From Arthrobacter sp. B6 (lineage in GTDB: Bacteria > Actinomycetota > Actinomycetes > Actinomycetales > Micrococcaceae), in assembly GCF_001663775.1 (NCBI RefSeq), contig NZ_KV467168.1, positions 1,088,011 through 1,152,010 on the forward strand: DNA of 64,000 nucleotides, written 5' to 3'. Below are positions 1 through 9,731 of this stretch, one piece after another (position 1 is the stretch's first letter; each line of letters opens with the position of its first letter). Both the position numbers and the translations under genes were made by a program. The notes under the pieces are model-generated. The model was given only the letters and a program-made list of their open reading frames with translations, did no database searches and was not told where the DNA came from.

Positions 1-1
1 C

Positions 2-103
2 CTCGCCGACGCGCAGGCTATGATTGCTGCAGGTGCAACACGTATTGGTGCCAGCTCCGGAATTGCGATCGTCAAGGGTGAACAGGGTTCATCCGGCTAC
101 TGA
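2..103 (+). CDS. deoC: Deoxyribose-phosphate aldolase, C-terminal end (partial)
   Basis: Only the last 33 codons are in the window; the gene begins upstream. The frame ends with the residues ATRIGASSGIAIV and then a short GEQGSSGY tail before TGA. This is the usual C-terminal end of DeoC, where the Arg-Ile-Gly-x-Ser-Ser-Gly segment forms part of the phosphate-binding site. DeoC is a class I aldolase that splits 2-deoxyribose 5-phosphate into glyceraldehyde 3-phosphate and acetaldehyde in deoxynucleoside catabolism. The family is assigned from this short motif alone, so the call is good but not certain. Confidence 0.8.
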   Translation, partial: LADAQAMIAAGATRIGASSGIAIVKGEQGSSGY

Positions 104-156
104 CACCGGTCCGGAAGCCGCCACAATTTGGGCCCCGCGGGGCCAAGGAGGAATGA

Positions 157-402
157 ATGTCCAGCAAGACCACAGCGTCCGGCGCTACCACTGTCCAGAC
201 CCCCGAGAACGAGAACAACCTCGTCACCAGCATCCTTCTGTTTGCTGTCATGATGGCGTTCTTCCTGGGCGCGATCTACTCGCTCTCGTTCCTGACGCTT
301 GGCAACCCGTGGCCGATGGCCGTCTGCCTGGGCCTCTTCGCCCTGGCGTTCTGGATCCCGCAGACCATTACCGGCCGCTCCGATTCCGCCGGCGAGCACT
401 AA
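157..402 (+). CDS. Small two-helix membrane protein of unknown function
   Basis: An 81-residue protein with a strong ribosome site (AAGGAG) about six bases before the ATG. The first ~20 residues are polar and Ser/Thr rich. Two hydrophobic segments follow, at about residues 22-45 and 53-70, joined by a short GNPWP turn, and the end is polar. It is therefore most likely an integral membrane protein with both ends on the same side. It lies 53 bases after deoC in the same direction and is followed by a strong hairpin terminator, so the two may be co-transcribed. I do not recognise a named family and assign no function. Confidence 0.75.
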   Translation: MSSKTTASGATTVQTPENENNLVTSILLFAVMMAFFLGAIYSLSFLTLGNPWPMAVCLGLFALAFWIPQTITGRSDSAGEH

Positions 403-420
403 AGACCCTGCTGAGACACG

Positions 421-461
421 AAGGCCGAGGCCCCCGATCTTTCCGGGGGCCTCGGCCTTTT
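421..461. terminator. Strong hairpin terminator between convergent genes
   Basis: A 16-bp perfect stem (arms 421-436 and 444-459, core GGCCGAGGCCCCCG) with a 7-base loop. The arms begin with AA and end with TT, so short T runs follow on both strands. It sits between the small membrane protein and the convergent DUF457 gene and probably serves both. Confidence 0.85.
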
Positions 462-474
462 AAGCCAATCCGCG

Positions 475-1296
475 TCAGCCGGCGCCGAAGAAACGGCCAA
501 ACACGCCCGTTCCCAGTGCCATCGCCACCGGGAAGTGCGTCGCCGCCAGTGCCGAGGCCGCCACGCACATTCCCACCATGGCGTAGGCGCTCACCGGGAT
601 CAGCACCAGCCATTCCCGCCGGGAGCCGGCCCGGCCTAGCAGCGGGACAGAAAAAGCGCCGTTGGCCCTCCAGACGTCGTTGATCACCGGCAGTTTCCTC
701 AGGAACCTGGGCGGCTTGATGACGATCGGCCAGAGCAGCGGGACGCCTCCGGTGGTGATCATGTCACCCACGATGTGGACCACCACCCCGGTCAGCATCG
801 AGACGGGCAGCCACGTCCACTGGTCGGGGGCGAACCACGTGACCAGTCCTGCCATCGTCAGGGCGAACACCCAGTTGCTGATGAAGCCGGACTTGGGGAA
901 CAGCTTCAGCGCTTTGGCGGCGATGTTGATCATGAACATGCACAGCAGCCCGGCACCCACCGACAGCAGTCCCCAGTCTGTCTGCAGCTGGATCTGCCCG
1001 GCCACCATGGCCAGCAGGACGAAGAACGCCGCCCCCAGCACGGAGTGGGTGCCTTGCCGGTGCCCGCCGCTGGCGTTCTCAATGCCCGCGGCAATCATGT
1101 TGGACAGCGGCGGCAGGGAGTTGGCCACCGTGCTGTGCCGGTGGTCCCAGTCGCACACGAGCGCGGTCCCCGCCGTCGCCATTCCGCCGATCAGGATTCC
1201 GGTGGCATCAAGGGGATACCAGCCCAGCGTGTACGGCCCGGTCGAGGCAATAGCTACCCACGCCGCGGCCCCTGACGCGGCGTGATGTCCTCCCAT
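475..1296 (-). CDS. DUF457/YdjM-like membrane protein (predicted metal-dependent hydrolase)
   Basis: A ~273-residue polytopic membrane protein. It begins with MGGHHAASG and carries DWDHRHST around residue 50 and a later VHIVGDMITTGG segment. These His/Asp-rich patches beside membrane helices are typical of the DUF457/YdjM family, annotated as membrane-bound metal-dependent hydrolases; the substrate is unknown. The stop codon of mfd lies 7 bases upstream, so the gene is probably read from the mfd transcript. An in-frame TTG sits one codon before this ATG; the ATG is preferred because AGGA lies four bases before it and only one base before the TTG. Confidence 0.8.
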   Translation of the reverse strand: MGGHHAASGAAAWVAIASTGPYTLGWYPLDATGILIGGMATAGTALVCDWDHRHSTVANSLPPLSNMIAAGIENASGGHRQGTHSVLGAAFFVLLAMVAGQIQLQTDWGLLSVGAGLLCMFMINIAAKALKLFPKSGFISNWVFALTMAGLVTWFAPDQWTWLPVSMLTGVVVHIVGDMITTGGVPLLWPIVIKPPRFLRKLPVINDVWRANGAFSVPLLGRAGSRREWLVLIPVSAYAMVGMCVAASALAATHFPVAMALGTGVFGRFFGAG

Positions 1297-1302
1297 CAAG
1301 TC

Positions 1303-4300
1303 CTACCCCACCGCCAGCGGGGCGTCGGAAAAGATGTTGCGGATGACGCCGTTGGCCCAGTCCAGGATTTCGGCATCCTGCAGGTCCCTGCCGCCGATCT
1401 TCGCGGTCTTCGGCTTCGGGATCAGAACGGCATCGAGGGCAGGCTTGGGCTGCGCGCCGGGGTACATCCTGGCCAGTCGCATGACCTTGGACTCCGGCAG
1501 CTGCGCCGGAGAGAATTTGATGAAGTTACCCTGCAGGGCGACGTCGGAGAGCCCGGCCTCGCGGGCCCCCACCCGGAAGCGGGCCACGGCGATGAGGTTC
1601 TTGACCGGCAGCGGGGGCTCCCCATAGCGGTCCACAAGCTCGGCCTGGACCTCCTCAATGGCTTCGTTGGTGATGGCGGAGGCCAGCTTGCGGTACGCCT
1701 CCAGGCGCAGCCGCTCCCCCGGCACGTAGTCGTGCGGCAGATGGGCGTTCACCGGCAGCTCGATCTTCATCTCGGCGGCCTTTTCCTCGGCGTCGCCGCG
1801 GTAATCTGCCACCGCCTCCCCCACCAGACGGATGTAGAGGTCGAAGCCCACACCCTGGATATGGCCGGACTGCTCGCCACCCAGCAGGTTGCCCGCGCCG
1901 CGGATTTCGAGGTCCTTCATGGCCAGTTGCATGCCGGCACCAAGTTCATTGTGCGTGGCCACGGCTTTGAGCCGCTCCAGTGCCACCTCGCCCAGCGGCT
2001 TCTCGGACGGGTACAGGAAGTACGCGTAGGCACGTTCCCGGCCACGGCCCACCCGGCCACGGAGCTGATGCAGCTGCGAGAGGCCGTACTTGTCAGCGCC
2101 GTCCACGATCAGGGTGTTGGCGTTGGAGATGTCCAGGCCTGTTTCGATGATGGTGGTGCACACCAGCACGTCGAACCGCTTCTCCCAGAAGTCCACGATG
2201 ATCTGCTCCAACCGGCTCTCGGACATCTGCCCGTGCGCCACTTCCACGCGTGCTTCCGGAACGAGTTCCCGGATTTTCGCCGCCGTCCGTTCGATGGTGG
2301 ACACGCGGTTGTGCACCAGGAACACCTGGCCCTCGCGCATCAGTTCGCGGCGGATGGCTGCCGAGGTCTGCTTGTCCGTGTACGGGCCCACGTAGGTGAG
2401 CACCGGGTGGCGTTCCTCCGGCGGCGTGGCGAGTGTGGACGTTTCCCGGATACCCGTCAGGGACATCTCAAGCGTGCGCGGGATCGGCGTGGCGCTCATG
2501 GCCAGCACATCCACGTTGGTGCGCATCTTCTTCAGCGCTTCCTTGTGCTCCACCCCGAAGCGCTGCTCCTCGTCCACGATCACCAGGCCCAGGTCCTTGA
2601 ACGCGAAGTCCTTGGACAGCAGGCGGTGGGTGCCGATAACAACGTCCACGGAGCCGCTCTTGACGCCCTCCACGGTCTCCTTGGATTCCTTGGCCCCCTG
2701 GAAACGCGAGAGTGCCTTGACCCGGAGCGGGAAACCGGAGAAACGCTCGGTAAAGGTCTCATAGTGCTGCTGGGCGAGCAGCGTGGTGGGCACCAGGACC
2801 GCCACCTGTTTCCCGTCCTGGACCGCCTTGAAAGCGGCCCGCACGGCGATCTCCGTCTTGCCGTAGCCGACGTCGCCAGACACCAGGCGGTCCATGGGAA
2901 TCTCCCGCTCCATGTCCGCCTTGACCTCATTGATAGTGGTCAGCTGGTCCGGAGTCTCCACATACGGAAAGGCCTCCTCCAGCTCCCGTTGCCAGGGCGT
3001 GTCAGGCCCGAAGGCGTGGCCGCGGGAGGCCATCCGCGCGGAGTACAGCCGGATGAGTTCGCCGGCGATCTCCTTGACGGCCTTGCGGGCCTTGGACTTG
3101 GTACTGGCCCAGTCCGAACCACCCATCTTGCTGAGCACAGGCGTGTCGCCGCCGACGTAGCGGGTGACCTGGTCCAACTGGTCCGTGGGGACAAACAGCC
3201 GGTCCCCGGGGGCGCCGCGCTTGGACGGGGCGTACTCCAGGACCAGGTACTCGCGGACGCCGTCGCCGCCACCGGCAACCCTGCGCTGGATCAGCTCCAC
3301 GAACCTGCCGATCCCATGCTGTTCGTGCACGACGTGGTCGCCGCCCACCAGCTGCAGCGGGTCCACGGCGTTCCGCCGCTTAGACGGCATCCGCCGCATG
3401 TCCTTCGTGGAGCTGGCAGAGGTGCGTCCCAGCAGGTCGGCTTCGGTCAGCAGGCCCAGCTTGAGGCTGTCCAGGACAAAACCGCGTCCGACGGCGGCGG
3501 TGGTCACTTCGATGATGCCCGCCTGGGGTTCCTGGTCAAGGGTGTCCACCCTTGCGCAGGGGATGTCGGCGTCGTGGAAGAGTTCCGCCAGGCGCTGGGC
3601 AGGTCCGGGGCCTTCGGTGGCCACCACGATGCGCCACTGGTCCCGGACGTGCGAGCCGATGAAGTCCATCATTTCGGCGACGTCGCCCTGGTACCCGCGG
3701 GGTTCCCGCGCGTGGAGGTTCAGGACATCGATCTCCGGCAGCAGTTCCTCGTCCGTTGCAAGGGACGTAATGGACCACCAGGAGACCTCGTGGTCCAGGG
3801 AGGAGCTGCGGGTGTCGGCCAGGGACCGGAAGCTGGCGGAGTGCAGGGCCGCTGATGCCTGCGAGCTCAAGTCCAGGGGCGCTGTTCCGCCGTCGGACGC
3901 GGTGGACCATGCCGCCTCGAGGAACTCTTCGTTGGTGGCGGCAAGATCGTGTGCGCGGGTGCGGACCTTTTCCGGTTCTATGACCACGGAGATGGAACCG
4001 GCGGGCAGCTGCTCCACAAACGGGACCATCGCATCCACCAGCACCGGCGCCAGTGACTCCATGCCTTCCACGGTGATCCCGCCGGCGATCTTCTCCAGCA
4101 TGTCAGCGGCCGCGGGGAGCTGCTGCTTGAGGGTCGCCGCCCGGGACATCACCGACGGCGTGATCAGGATTTCACGGCAGGGCGGGGCGTGCAGGACAGT
4201 GGGGTGATGCAGGCCGGGTGAGGACAGCGAGCGCTGGTCAGCGACGGCGAACCAGCGCATTTGGTCCACCTCGTCACCGAAGAACTCCACCCTGATGGGA

Positions 4301-4983
4301 TGGTCCTCGGTGGGCGGGAAAACATCGATGATGCCGCCGCGGACGGCAAACTCGCCACGGTGCGTGACCATGTCCACCCTCGCGTAGGCAGCGTCGGCGA
4401 GGCTCCGCACAACATCGGAGAACGGCTTTTCCTGGCCAACGGTCAGGGTGACCGGAACCAGGTCACCCAATCCGGCGACGATGGGCTGGACCACCGCGCG
4501 GACCGGCGCCACTACCACCCGCAGGGCTCCCGCCGTCGAGGTTTCCGGGTGCGCCAGCCGGCGCAGGACGGACAGCCGCCGTCCCACGGTGTCTGAACGC
4601 GGCGAGAGCCGCTCGTGGGGCAGGGTTTCCCAGCTGGGGAACTCAGCCACCGCATCGGCCGGGAGATAAGCACGCAGGGCGGCTGTCAGGTCCTCTGCTT
4701 CGCGTCCCGTCGCGGTGACTGCCAGCACCACAGCCGGGTTCCCGCCGTCGGACGTTCCCCCTGCGTCGCCGGCTGCGGCCAGGCCGTCTGCCATTTCTGC
4801 CAGCAGGACGGCACGGAGGCCGGCCGGTGCGCTGATCTGGTAGTCCTGGCCCCGGACGTCGAAACCCCTGGCGGCCTCGGCCCTGACCCGGGCGAAAGAC
4901 TGGTCCTCGGCCAGGACACGGCGCAGTCCATCAAGCGGCGGACCGGGATGGGACGTACCGGTGCGGGAGGCGCTCGGGCTCAT
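1303..4983 (-). CDS. mfd: Transcription-repair coupling factor Mfd
   Basis: A 1226-residue ATP-dependent DNA translocase. It removes RNA polymerase stalled at lesions and recruits UvrA for nucleotide excision repair. Domains in order: an N-terminal UvrB-like region binding UvrA (about 1-360), the CarD-like polymerase-interaction domain (about 550-620, with the HGIGRF motif), a RecG-like helicase core with Walker A GDVGYGKT near residue 700 and the DEEQ box near 800, then helicase motifs ending in QLRGRVGRG, and a C-terminal TRCF domain. Length is normal. It starts at ATG in a 194-base divergent gap facing the SDR gene, and the DUF457 gene follows closely downstream. Confidence 0.97.
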   Translation of the reverse strand: MSPSASRTGTSHPGPPLDGLRRVLAEDQSFARVRAEAARGFDVRGQDYQISAPAGLRAVLLAEMADGLAAAGDAGGTSDGGNPAVVLAVTATGREAEDLTAALRAYLPADAVAEFPSWETLPHERLSPRSDTVGRRLSVLRRLAHPETSTAGALRVVVAPVRAVVQPIVAGLGDLVPVTLTVGQEKPFSDVVRSLADAAYARVDMVTHRGEFAVRGGIIDVFPPTEDHPIRVEFFGDEVDQMRWFAVADQRSLSSPGLHHPTVLHAPPCREILITPSVMSRAATLKQQLPAAADMLEKIAGGITVEGMESLAPVLVDAMVPFVEQLPAGSISVVIEPEKVRTRAHDLAATNEEFLEAAWSTASDGGTAPLDLSSQASAALHSASFRSLADTRSSSLDHEVSWWSITSLATDEELLPEIDVLNLHAREPRGYQGDVAEMMDFIGSHVRDQWRIVVATEGPGPAQRLAELFHDADIPCARVDTLDQEPQAGIIEVTTAAVGRGFVLDSLKLGLLTEADLLGRTSASSTKDMRRMPSKRRNAVDPLQLVGGDHVVHEQHGIGRFVELIQRRVAGGGDGVREYLVLEYAPSKRGAPGDRLFVPTDQLDQVTRYVGGDTPVLSKMGGSDWASTKSKARKAVKEIAGELIRLYSARMASRGHAFGPDTPWQRELEEAFPYVETPDQLTTINEVKADMEREIPMDRLVSGDVGYGKTEIAVRAAFKAVQDGKQVAVLVPTTLLAQQHYETFTERFSGFPLRVKALSRFQGAKESKETVEGVKSGSVDVVIGTHRLLSKDFAFKDLGLVIVDEEQRFGVEHKEALKKMRTNVDVLAMSATPIPRTLEMSLTGIRETSTLATPPEERHPVLTYVGPYTDKQTSAAIRRELMREGQVFLVHNRVSTIERTAAKIRELVPEARVEVAHGQMSESRLEQIIVDFWEKRFDVLVCTTIIETGLDISNANTLIVDGADKYGLSQLHQLRGRVGRGRERAYAYFLYPSEKPLGEVALERLKAVATHNELGAGMQLAMKDLEIRGAGNLLGGEQSGHIQGVGFDLYIRLVGEAVADYRGDAEEKAAEMKIELPVNAHLPHDYVPGERLRLEAYRKLASAITNEAIEEVQAELVDRYGEPPLPVKNLIAVARFRVGAREAGLSDVALQGNFIKFSPAQLPESKVMRLARMYPGAQPKPALDAVLIPKPKTAKIGGRDLQDAEILDWANGVIRNIFSDAPLAVG

Positions 4984-5130
4984 GGCAGAAACTCCTGTGG
5001 GTCTTCAAGGGGATCGCAGGCAACGCGAAAACCCGAAATTCGCTTTCGAATCCCGGGTAGTCCCAGCCTACCCCTGCCACACGACAGATTACGCTTTCAG
5101 GACCGATGGCCGTCCGGACGCCTTGCCGCT

Positions 5131-5162
5131 CCGAATCGCACAGTGACCGAATCGCACAGTGA
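5131..5162. repeat. 16-bp tandem duplication
   Basis: The unit CCGAATCGCACAGTGA occurs twice, head to tail and identical (5131-5146 and 5147-5162). It ends 15 bases before the ATG of the SDR/DUF2867 gene, directly before its AAGGAG ribosome site. It is either a recent slippage duplication in the 5' untranslated region or a pair of direct regulator half-sites. Confidence 0.85.
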
Positions 5163-5177
5163 CACGAAGGAGCCAGC

Positions 5178-6692
5178 ATGACGGGCACAACTGAGAGATC
5201 ACAAGGTGACGCAGCCAAAACCGTGCTGGTTACGGGTGCAACCGGCTACATCGGCGGCAGGCTCGTCCCGCGGCTCCTGGAGGCCGGCCACACGGTGAAG
5301 GTGCTGGTCCGGACACCGGCCAAGGTCGCCGGCGTGCCGTGGCTGGATGACGTTGAGGTGGTCCAGAGCAGCCTTGACGACGGCGGGGCGCTGCGGACGG
5401 CGCTGACAGGGGTCGACGTGCTGTACTACCTCGTCCATTCCATGGCCGCCGGCGCAGGCTTCGAGTCCAAGGAAAAGGCCATGGCGGAGACCGCCGCCCA
5501 TGCGGCCGCCGATGCGGGGGTCAGCCGGATCGTCTACCTGGGCGGCCTGCACCCCTCCAGCGGGGAGTTGTCGACCCATATGCGCTCCCGGGAAGCTGTC
5601 GGCAAAGCCTTCCTTGACAGTCCCGTGGACGCGGTGGTCTTCCAGGCCGGGGTGGTGATCGGTTCGGGATCTGCCTCCTTCGAGATGATCCGGCACCTGT
5701 CCGAAGCCCTGCCGCTGATGCCGGCGCCCAGCTGGGTCCGCAACAAGATCGAAGCCATCGCCGTCCGGGACGTGCTGCATTACCTCGTGGGCGCCGCCTC
5801 CCTGGCGGGGCCGGTCAACCGCACGTTCGACATCGGCTGCCGGCAGGTGCTGAGCTACGCGGGCATGATGAAGGAGTACGCCGTCGAAGCCGGCCTGCCG
5901 CACCGCGTAGTGCTCGCCCTGCCCATTCCCGCGCCCCGGCTCGCCGGCATGTGGGTGGCCCTGACCACGCCCATCCCGCTGTCCATGTCCCTGCCGCTCG
6001 TCGAATCACTGCAACACGACGCCGTATCCCGCGAGCACGACATTGATTCCTTCATCCCCGTGCCTGCGGGCGGACTGACTCCGTACCGGCGCGCGGTTGC
6101 CTTCGCCCTCGGAAAGGAGCGGGACGGCCAGGTGGAGACCACCTGGGCCAATGCCGGAGCCGACGCCGATCCCCTGCCCAGCGATCCGGACTGGGCCGGC
6201 CACACGGTCTTCGTGGACGAAAAGACCTTCCATGGGAACGTTGATCCTGCCCATGTCTGGACCGTCATCGAGGGCATCGGCGGCCGGAACGGCTGGTACT
6301 CCCTGCCGCTCGCGTGGCAGGTGCGGGGCTGGCTGGATAAGCTCACCGGCGGCGCGGGGCTCCTGCGCGGACGCCGGCACCCAAGCGGTCTCGCTTCCGG
6401 CGAAGTGGTGGACTGGTGGCGCGTGGAACACATTGACCGCGGCAAAATGCTGCGCCTGAGGGCAGAGATGCGCGCCCCCGGACGCGCCTGGCTGGAACTG
6501 TCCGTGGAGCCCGACGGCGCGGGCAGCCGCTACCGGCAGCGGGCCATTTTCTTCCCGAAGGGCCTCAGTGGGAGGCTCTACTGGCTGGCCGTGCTTCCCT
6601 TCCACAGCCTTATTTTTCCGGCGATGTCGCGCAATATCACGGCCGCCGCCCGGAAACTTGCCAGTGCGGAAGAGGCGCCTGGAACCCCGTAG
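5178..6692 (+). CDS. SDR-type NAD(P)-binding protein with C-terminal DUF2867 domain
   Basis: A 504-residue cytoplasmic protein. Residues ~14-300 form an atypical short-chain dehydrogenase fold with the nucleotide-binding motif GATGYIGGR near residue 20 and a YLGG segment in the position of the active-site strand. The last ~160 residues match the DUF2867 layout, including the end typical of that family (LSGRLYWLAVLPFHSLIFP). Such fusions are commonly annotated as NAD-dependent epimerase/dehydratase; the substrate is unknown. The ATG has AAGGAG eight bases upstream. It is followed by the DUF2505 gene with a 48-base gap and may share its transcript. Confidence 0.85.
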   Translation: MTGTTERSQGDAAKTVLVTGATGYIGGRLVPRLLEAGHTVKVLVRTPAKVAGVPWLDDVEVVQSSLDDGGALRTALTGVDVLYYLVHSMAAGAGFESKEKAMAETAAHAAADAGVSRIVYLGGLHPSSGELSTHMRSREAVGKAFLDSPVDAVVFQAGVVIGSGSASFEMIRHLSEALPLMPAPSWVRNKIEAIAVRDVLHYLVGAASLAGPVNRTFDIGCRQVLSYAGMMKEYAVEAGLPHRVVLALPIPAPRLAGMWVALTTPIPLSMSLPLVESLQHDAVSREHDIDSFIPVPAGGLTPYRRAVAFALGKERDGQVETTWANAGADADPLPSDPDWAGHTVFVDEKTFHGNVDPAHVWTVIEGIGGRNGWYSLPLAWQVRGWLDKLTGGAGLLRGRRHPSGLASGEVVDWWRVEHIDRGKMLRLRAEMRAPGRAWLELSVEPDGAGSRYRQRAIFFPKGLSGRLYWLAVLPFHSLIFPAMSRNITAAARKLASAEEAPGTP

Positions 6693-6740
6693 GATGTGGG
6701 AAGCAAAAAGCGTTCTGACCCCAGATCCTACGGAGGACCC

Positions 6741-7238
6741 ATGGCACTGAGTGCAACCACTACCCTTCCCCACGCCGTCGACAGCGTCGCTGCCGTTTTC
6801 ATCAACGAGGACTTCCAGCGGCACACGAGTGAATTTGTAGGCGGGACACTGGAGTCCTTCGCGGTGGACGGCGATACTGCAGGAGCCTTCAGCACCACCT
6901 CCGTCCGCACCCTGCCCACTACCCGCCTGCCGGAGATCGCCCGCAAGTTCGTGGGTGACAAGCTCACGGTGACCCAGGTGGAGAACTGGGACGCCCCTGC
7001 TGCGGACGGTTCCCGCCAAAGTAACATCACGCTGAAGATCGCCGGCGCTCCCCTTGACGTGACGGCAGTCCAGCGGCTCGTTGCAGAAGGCGGCAGCACC
7101 CGCGTTGAGCTGGAAGGCAACGTGACCTCGTCCGTCCCCTTCCTCGGCGGAAAGATCGCCGATGCTGCCGAGCCCATGGTCGCGAAGGCCCTGAACATCC
7201 AGTCACAGCAGGCCCAGGCCTGGCTGGAAAGCCACTGA
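6741..7238 (+). CDS. DUF2505 domain protein
   Basis: A 165-residue soluble protein starting MALSATTTLP. The N-terminal part (HAVDSVAAVFINEDFQ) and the C-terminal GGKIADAAEPMVAKAL segment match DUF2505, an actinobacterial family distantly like the START/SRPBCC lipid-binding fold. The ATG at 6741 is chosen because CGGAGGA lies just before it; an earlier in-frame start would add 15 unlikely residues. The SCO4848-like gene follows after four bases, so the two are probably translated from one message. No catalytic residues can be named. Confidence 0.85.
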   Translation: MALSATTTLPHAVDSVAAVFINEDFQRHTSEFVGGTLESFAVDGDTAGAFSTTSVRTLPTTRLPEIARKFVGDKLTVTQVENWDAPAADGSRQSNITLKIAGAPLDVTAVQRLVAEGGSTRVELEGNVTSSVPFLGGKIADAAEPMVAKALNIQSQQAQAWLESH

Positions 7239-7242
7239 CGCC

Positions 7243-7464
7243 ATGCAGCTCCCCTTGTTCGCGGCCATTCTGCTGATCATCGCAGGCACCTGGTCGCTGG
7301 CAGTCTGGCCGCAATTCCTGCGCCGGGTGATGAAGGATCCCCGGGCGCGGGACGCCGCCGGCAAGGCAACGAAGTTCCTCAATGTGCACCTGGTGCTCGT
7401 CAGCATCTCGATGGTGCTGGGGGCGGCAACGGCAGTGATCGGGATAATAGCCCTGCTGGGCTAA
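7243..7464 (+). CDS. SCO4848-family small membrane protein
   Basis: A 73-residue protein with two membrane helices (about 4-25 and 48-71) separated by a basic loop containing RRVMKDPRARD. The pattern matches the small actinobacterial family named after SCO4848, including a Trp-containing first helix and the VHLVLV start of the second helix. Function is unknown. It starts four bases after the DUF2505 stop. Its TAA overlaps by four bases the stop of the convergent sufU gene, so no terminator can lie between them. Confidence 0.8.
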   Translation: MQLPLFAAILLIIAGTWSLAVWPQFLRRVMKDPRARDAAGKATKFLNVHLVLVSISMVLGAATAVIGIIALLG

Positions 7465-7910
7465 GCCGCCTGGTTCAGGGCATCCTCGGCCGCCACCCAG
7501 GAGATCATGGCGCACTTGACCCGGGCGGCGTAACGGGCCACGCCTTCGAAGGCGGCTGCGTCGCCCAAAACCTCAGGATCGGCGTGGATCTTGCCGCGGG
7601 ACCGCAGGACCTCGCGGAAACTGTCGATGACCGCGTGGAGTTCTGCTACGGAGAGCCCTTCGGCCAGCTCGCTCAGGACAGAGGCTGAGGCCATGGAGAT
7701 GGAACAGCCCTCACCGTCCCAGGAAACTTGTGCGACTTTGCCGTCTTCAACCGCAACGCGAAGGGTGACCTCGTCGCCGCACACGGGATTGAGCTGGTGC
7801 GACTGCCCGGTGGCCGCGCCCTCGGGCGCGGCCACGCCGGCCAGGCCGCTGCCGTGGCGGACTTTGGAATGGTCGAGGATGATCTGCTGGTACAGCTGGT
7901 CAAGGCTCAT
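7461..7910 (-). CDS. sufU: SufU-type Fe-S cluster assembly / sulfur-transfer protein
   Basis: A 149-residue protein of the NifU/IscU-like SufU family. The three conserved cysteines are visible in NPVCGDEV, GEGCSIS and VKCAMISW, and the insertion between the second and third motifs is typical of SufU rather than IscU. In Gram-positive bacteria SufU is a zinc-containing sulfur acceptor that takes persulfide from SufS and passes it to SufBCD. It lies 24 bases after sufS in the same direction, as expected for a functional pair. No sufB, sufC or sufD is in the window. Confidence 0.93.
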   Translation of the reverse strand: MSLDQLYQQIILDHSKVRHGSGLAGVAAPEGAATGQSHQLNPVCGDEVTLRVAVEDGKVAQVSWDGEGCSISMASASVLSELAEGLSVAELHAVIDSFREVLRSRGKIHADPEVLGDAAAFEGVARYAARVKCAMISWVAAEDALNQAA

Positions 7911-7934
7911 TTTCAGTTACCTTCGGTACTCGCT

Positions 7935-9263
<1,329 letters not shown>

Positions 9264-9308
9264 TCACTCCTTGAGATGTCAATGGATGACACTCAATTGT
9301 CCCACAGC

Positions 9309-9351
9309 ACGACTGTGGCGGCGCCCCTGCGGGGGCAGCCGCCACAGTCGT
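9309..9351. promoter_or_regulatory. Large hairpin upstream of sufS
   Basis: Perfect 14-bp arms (9309-9322 and 9338-9351, core CGACTGTGGCGGC) enclose a loop that is itself partly self-complementary (GCCCC/GGGGG). No T run follows on either strand, so it is not a classical terminator. It begins about 50 bases before the sufS TTG and could be a leader structure or the end of the upstream transcript. Confidence 0.5.
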
Positions 9352-9572
9352 TCCGGGCTTCAGCCGGAGAGTGGAGGGCCGGCGACGGCTGGGGGGAGAG
9401 CCTCGGTCTCAGAAGACTCTGACGTCGCCGGCCCCGTCTCGGTCCGGCCCTTGGGAGCCGGAAGTTGTAGTGCGAAGAGGCCTTTACTAAGTCTGGCAGC
9501 GGGGTCTGCGGCTTGTTTCGATCCGCTTTCTTCCTGCTTGTATTAGTAAATCGTGCCGGGCCGCCGAGTACA

Positions 9573-9595
9573 CGAGTAGGGGGTACTCGACTTTT
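9573..9595. promoter_or_regulatory. GAGTA-type palindrome followed by a T run
   Basis: CGAGTA and TACTCG form a perfect 6-bp inverted repeat around GGGGG, and a second CGAGTA lies just before it at 9565. On the plus strand a CTTTTT follows, which fits a short terminator for an unseen plus-strand transcript. It could equally be a regulator site. Neither role is established. Confidence 0.4.
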
Positions 9596-9731
9596 TCGCG
9601 CCGTTACTACGGGTTACGCGGTGCCGATACGCGCATTTGGCAACCAACCACCTAGGAGGTCCCCGGGCACACCCAACCACCCCGCGACCGGCGGGAAATG
9701 GCGGCTGGGGCGGGAATTCTGTTTGCGTTGC

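Noticed and set aside
1282..3855. An 857-codon open frame on the plus strand, antisense to mfd
   Set aside because: Its translation is His/Arg/Gly/Val rich with no recognisable motif, while the other strand encodes a complete Mfd. It is a shadow frame caused by high GC at third positions.
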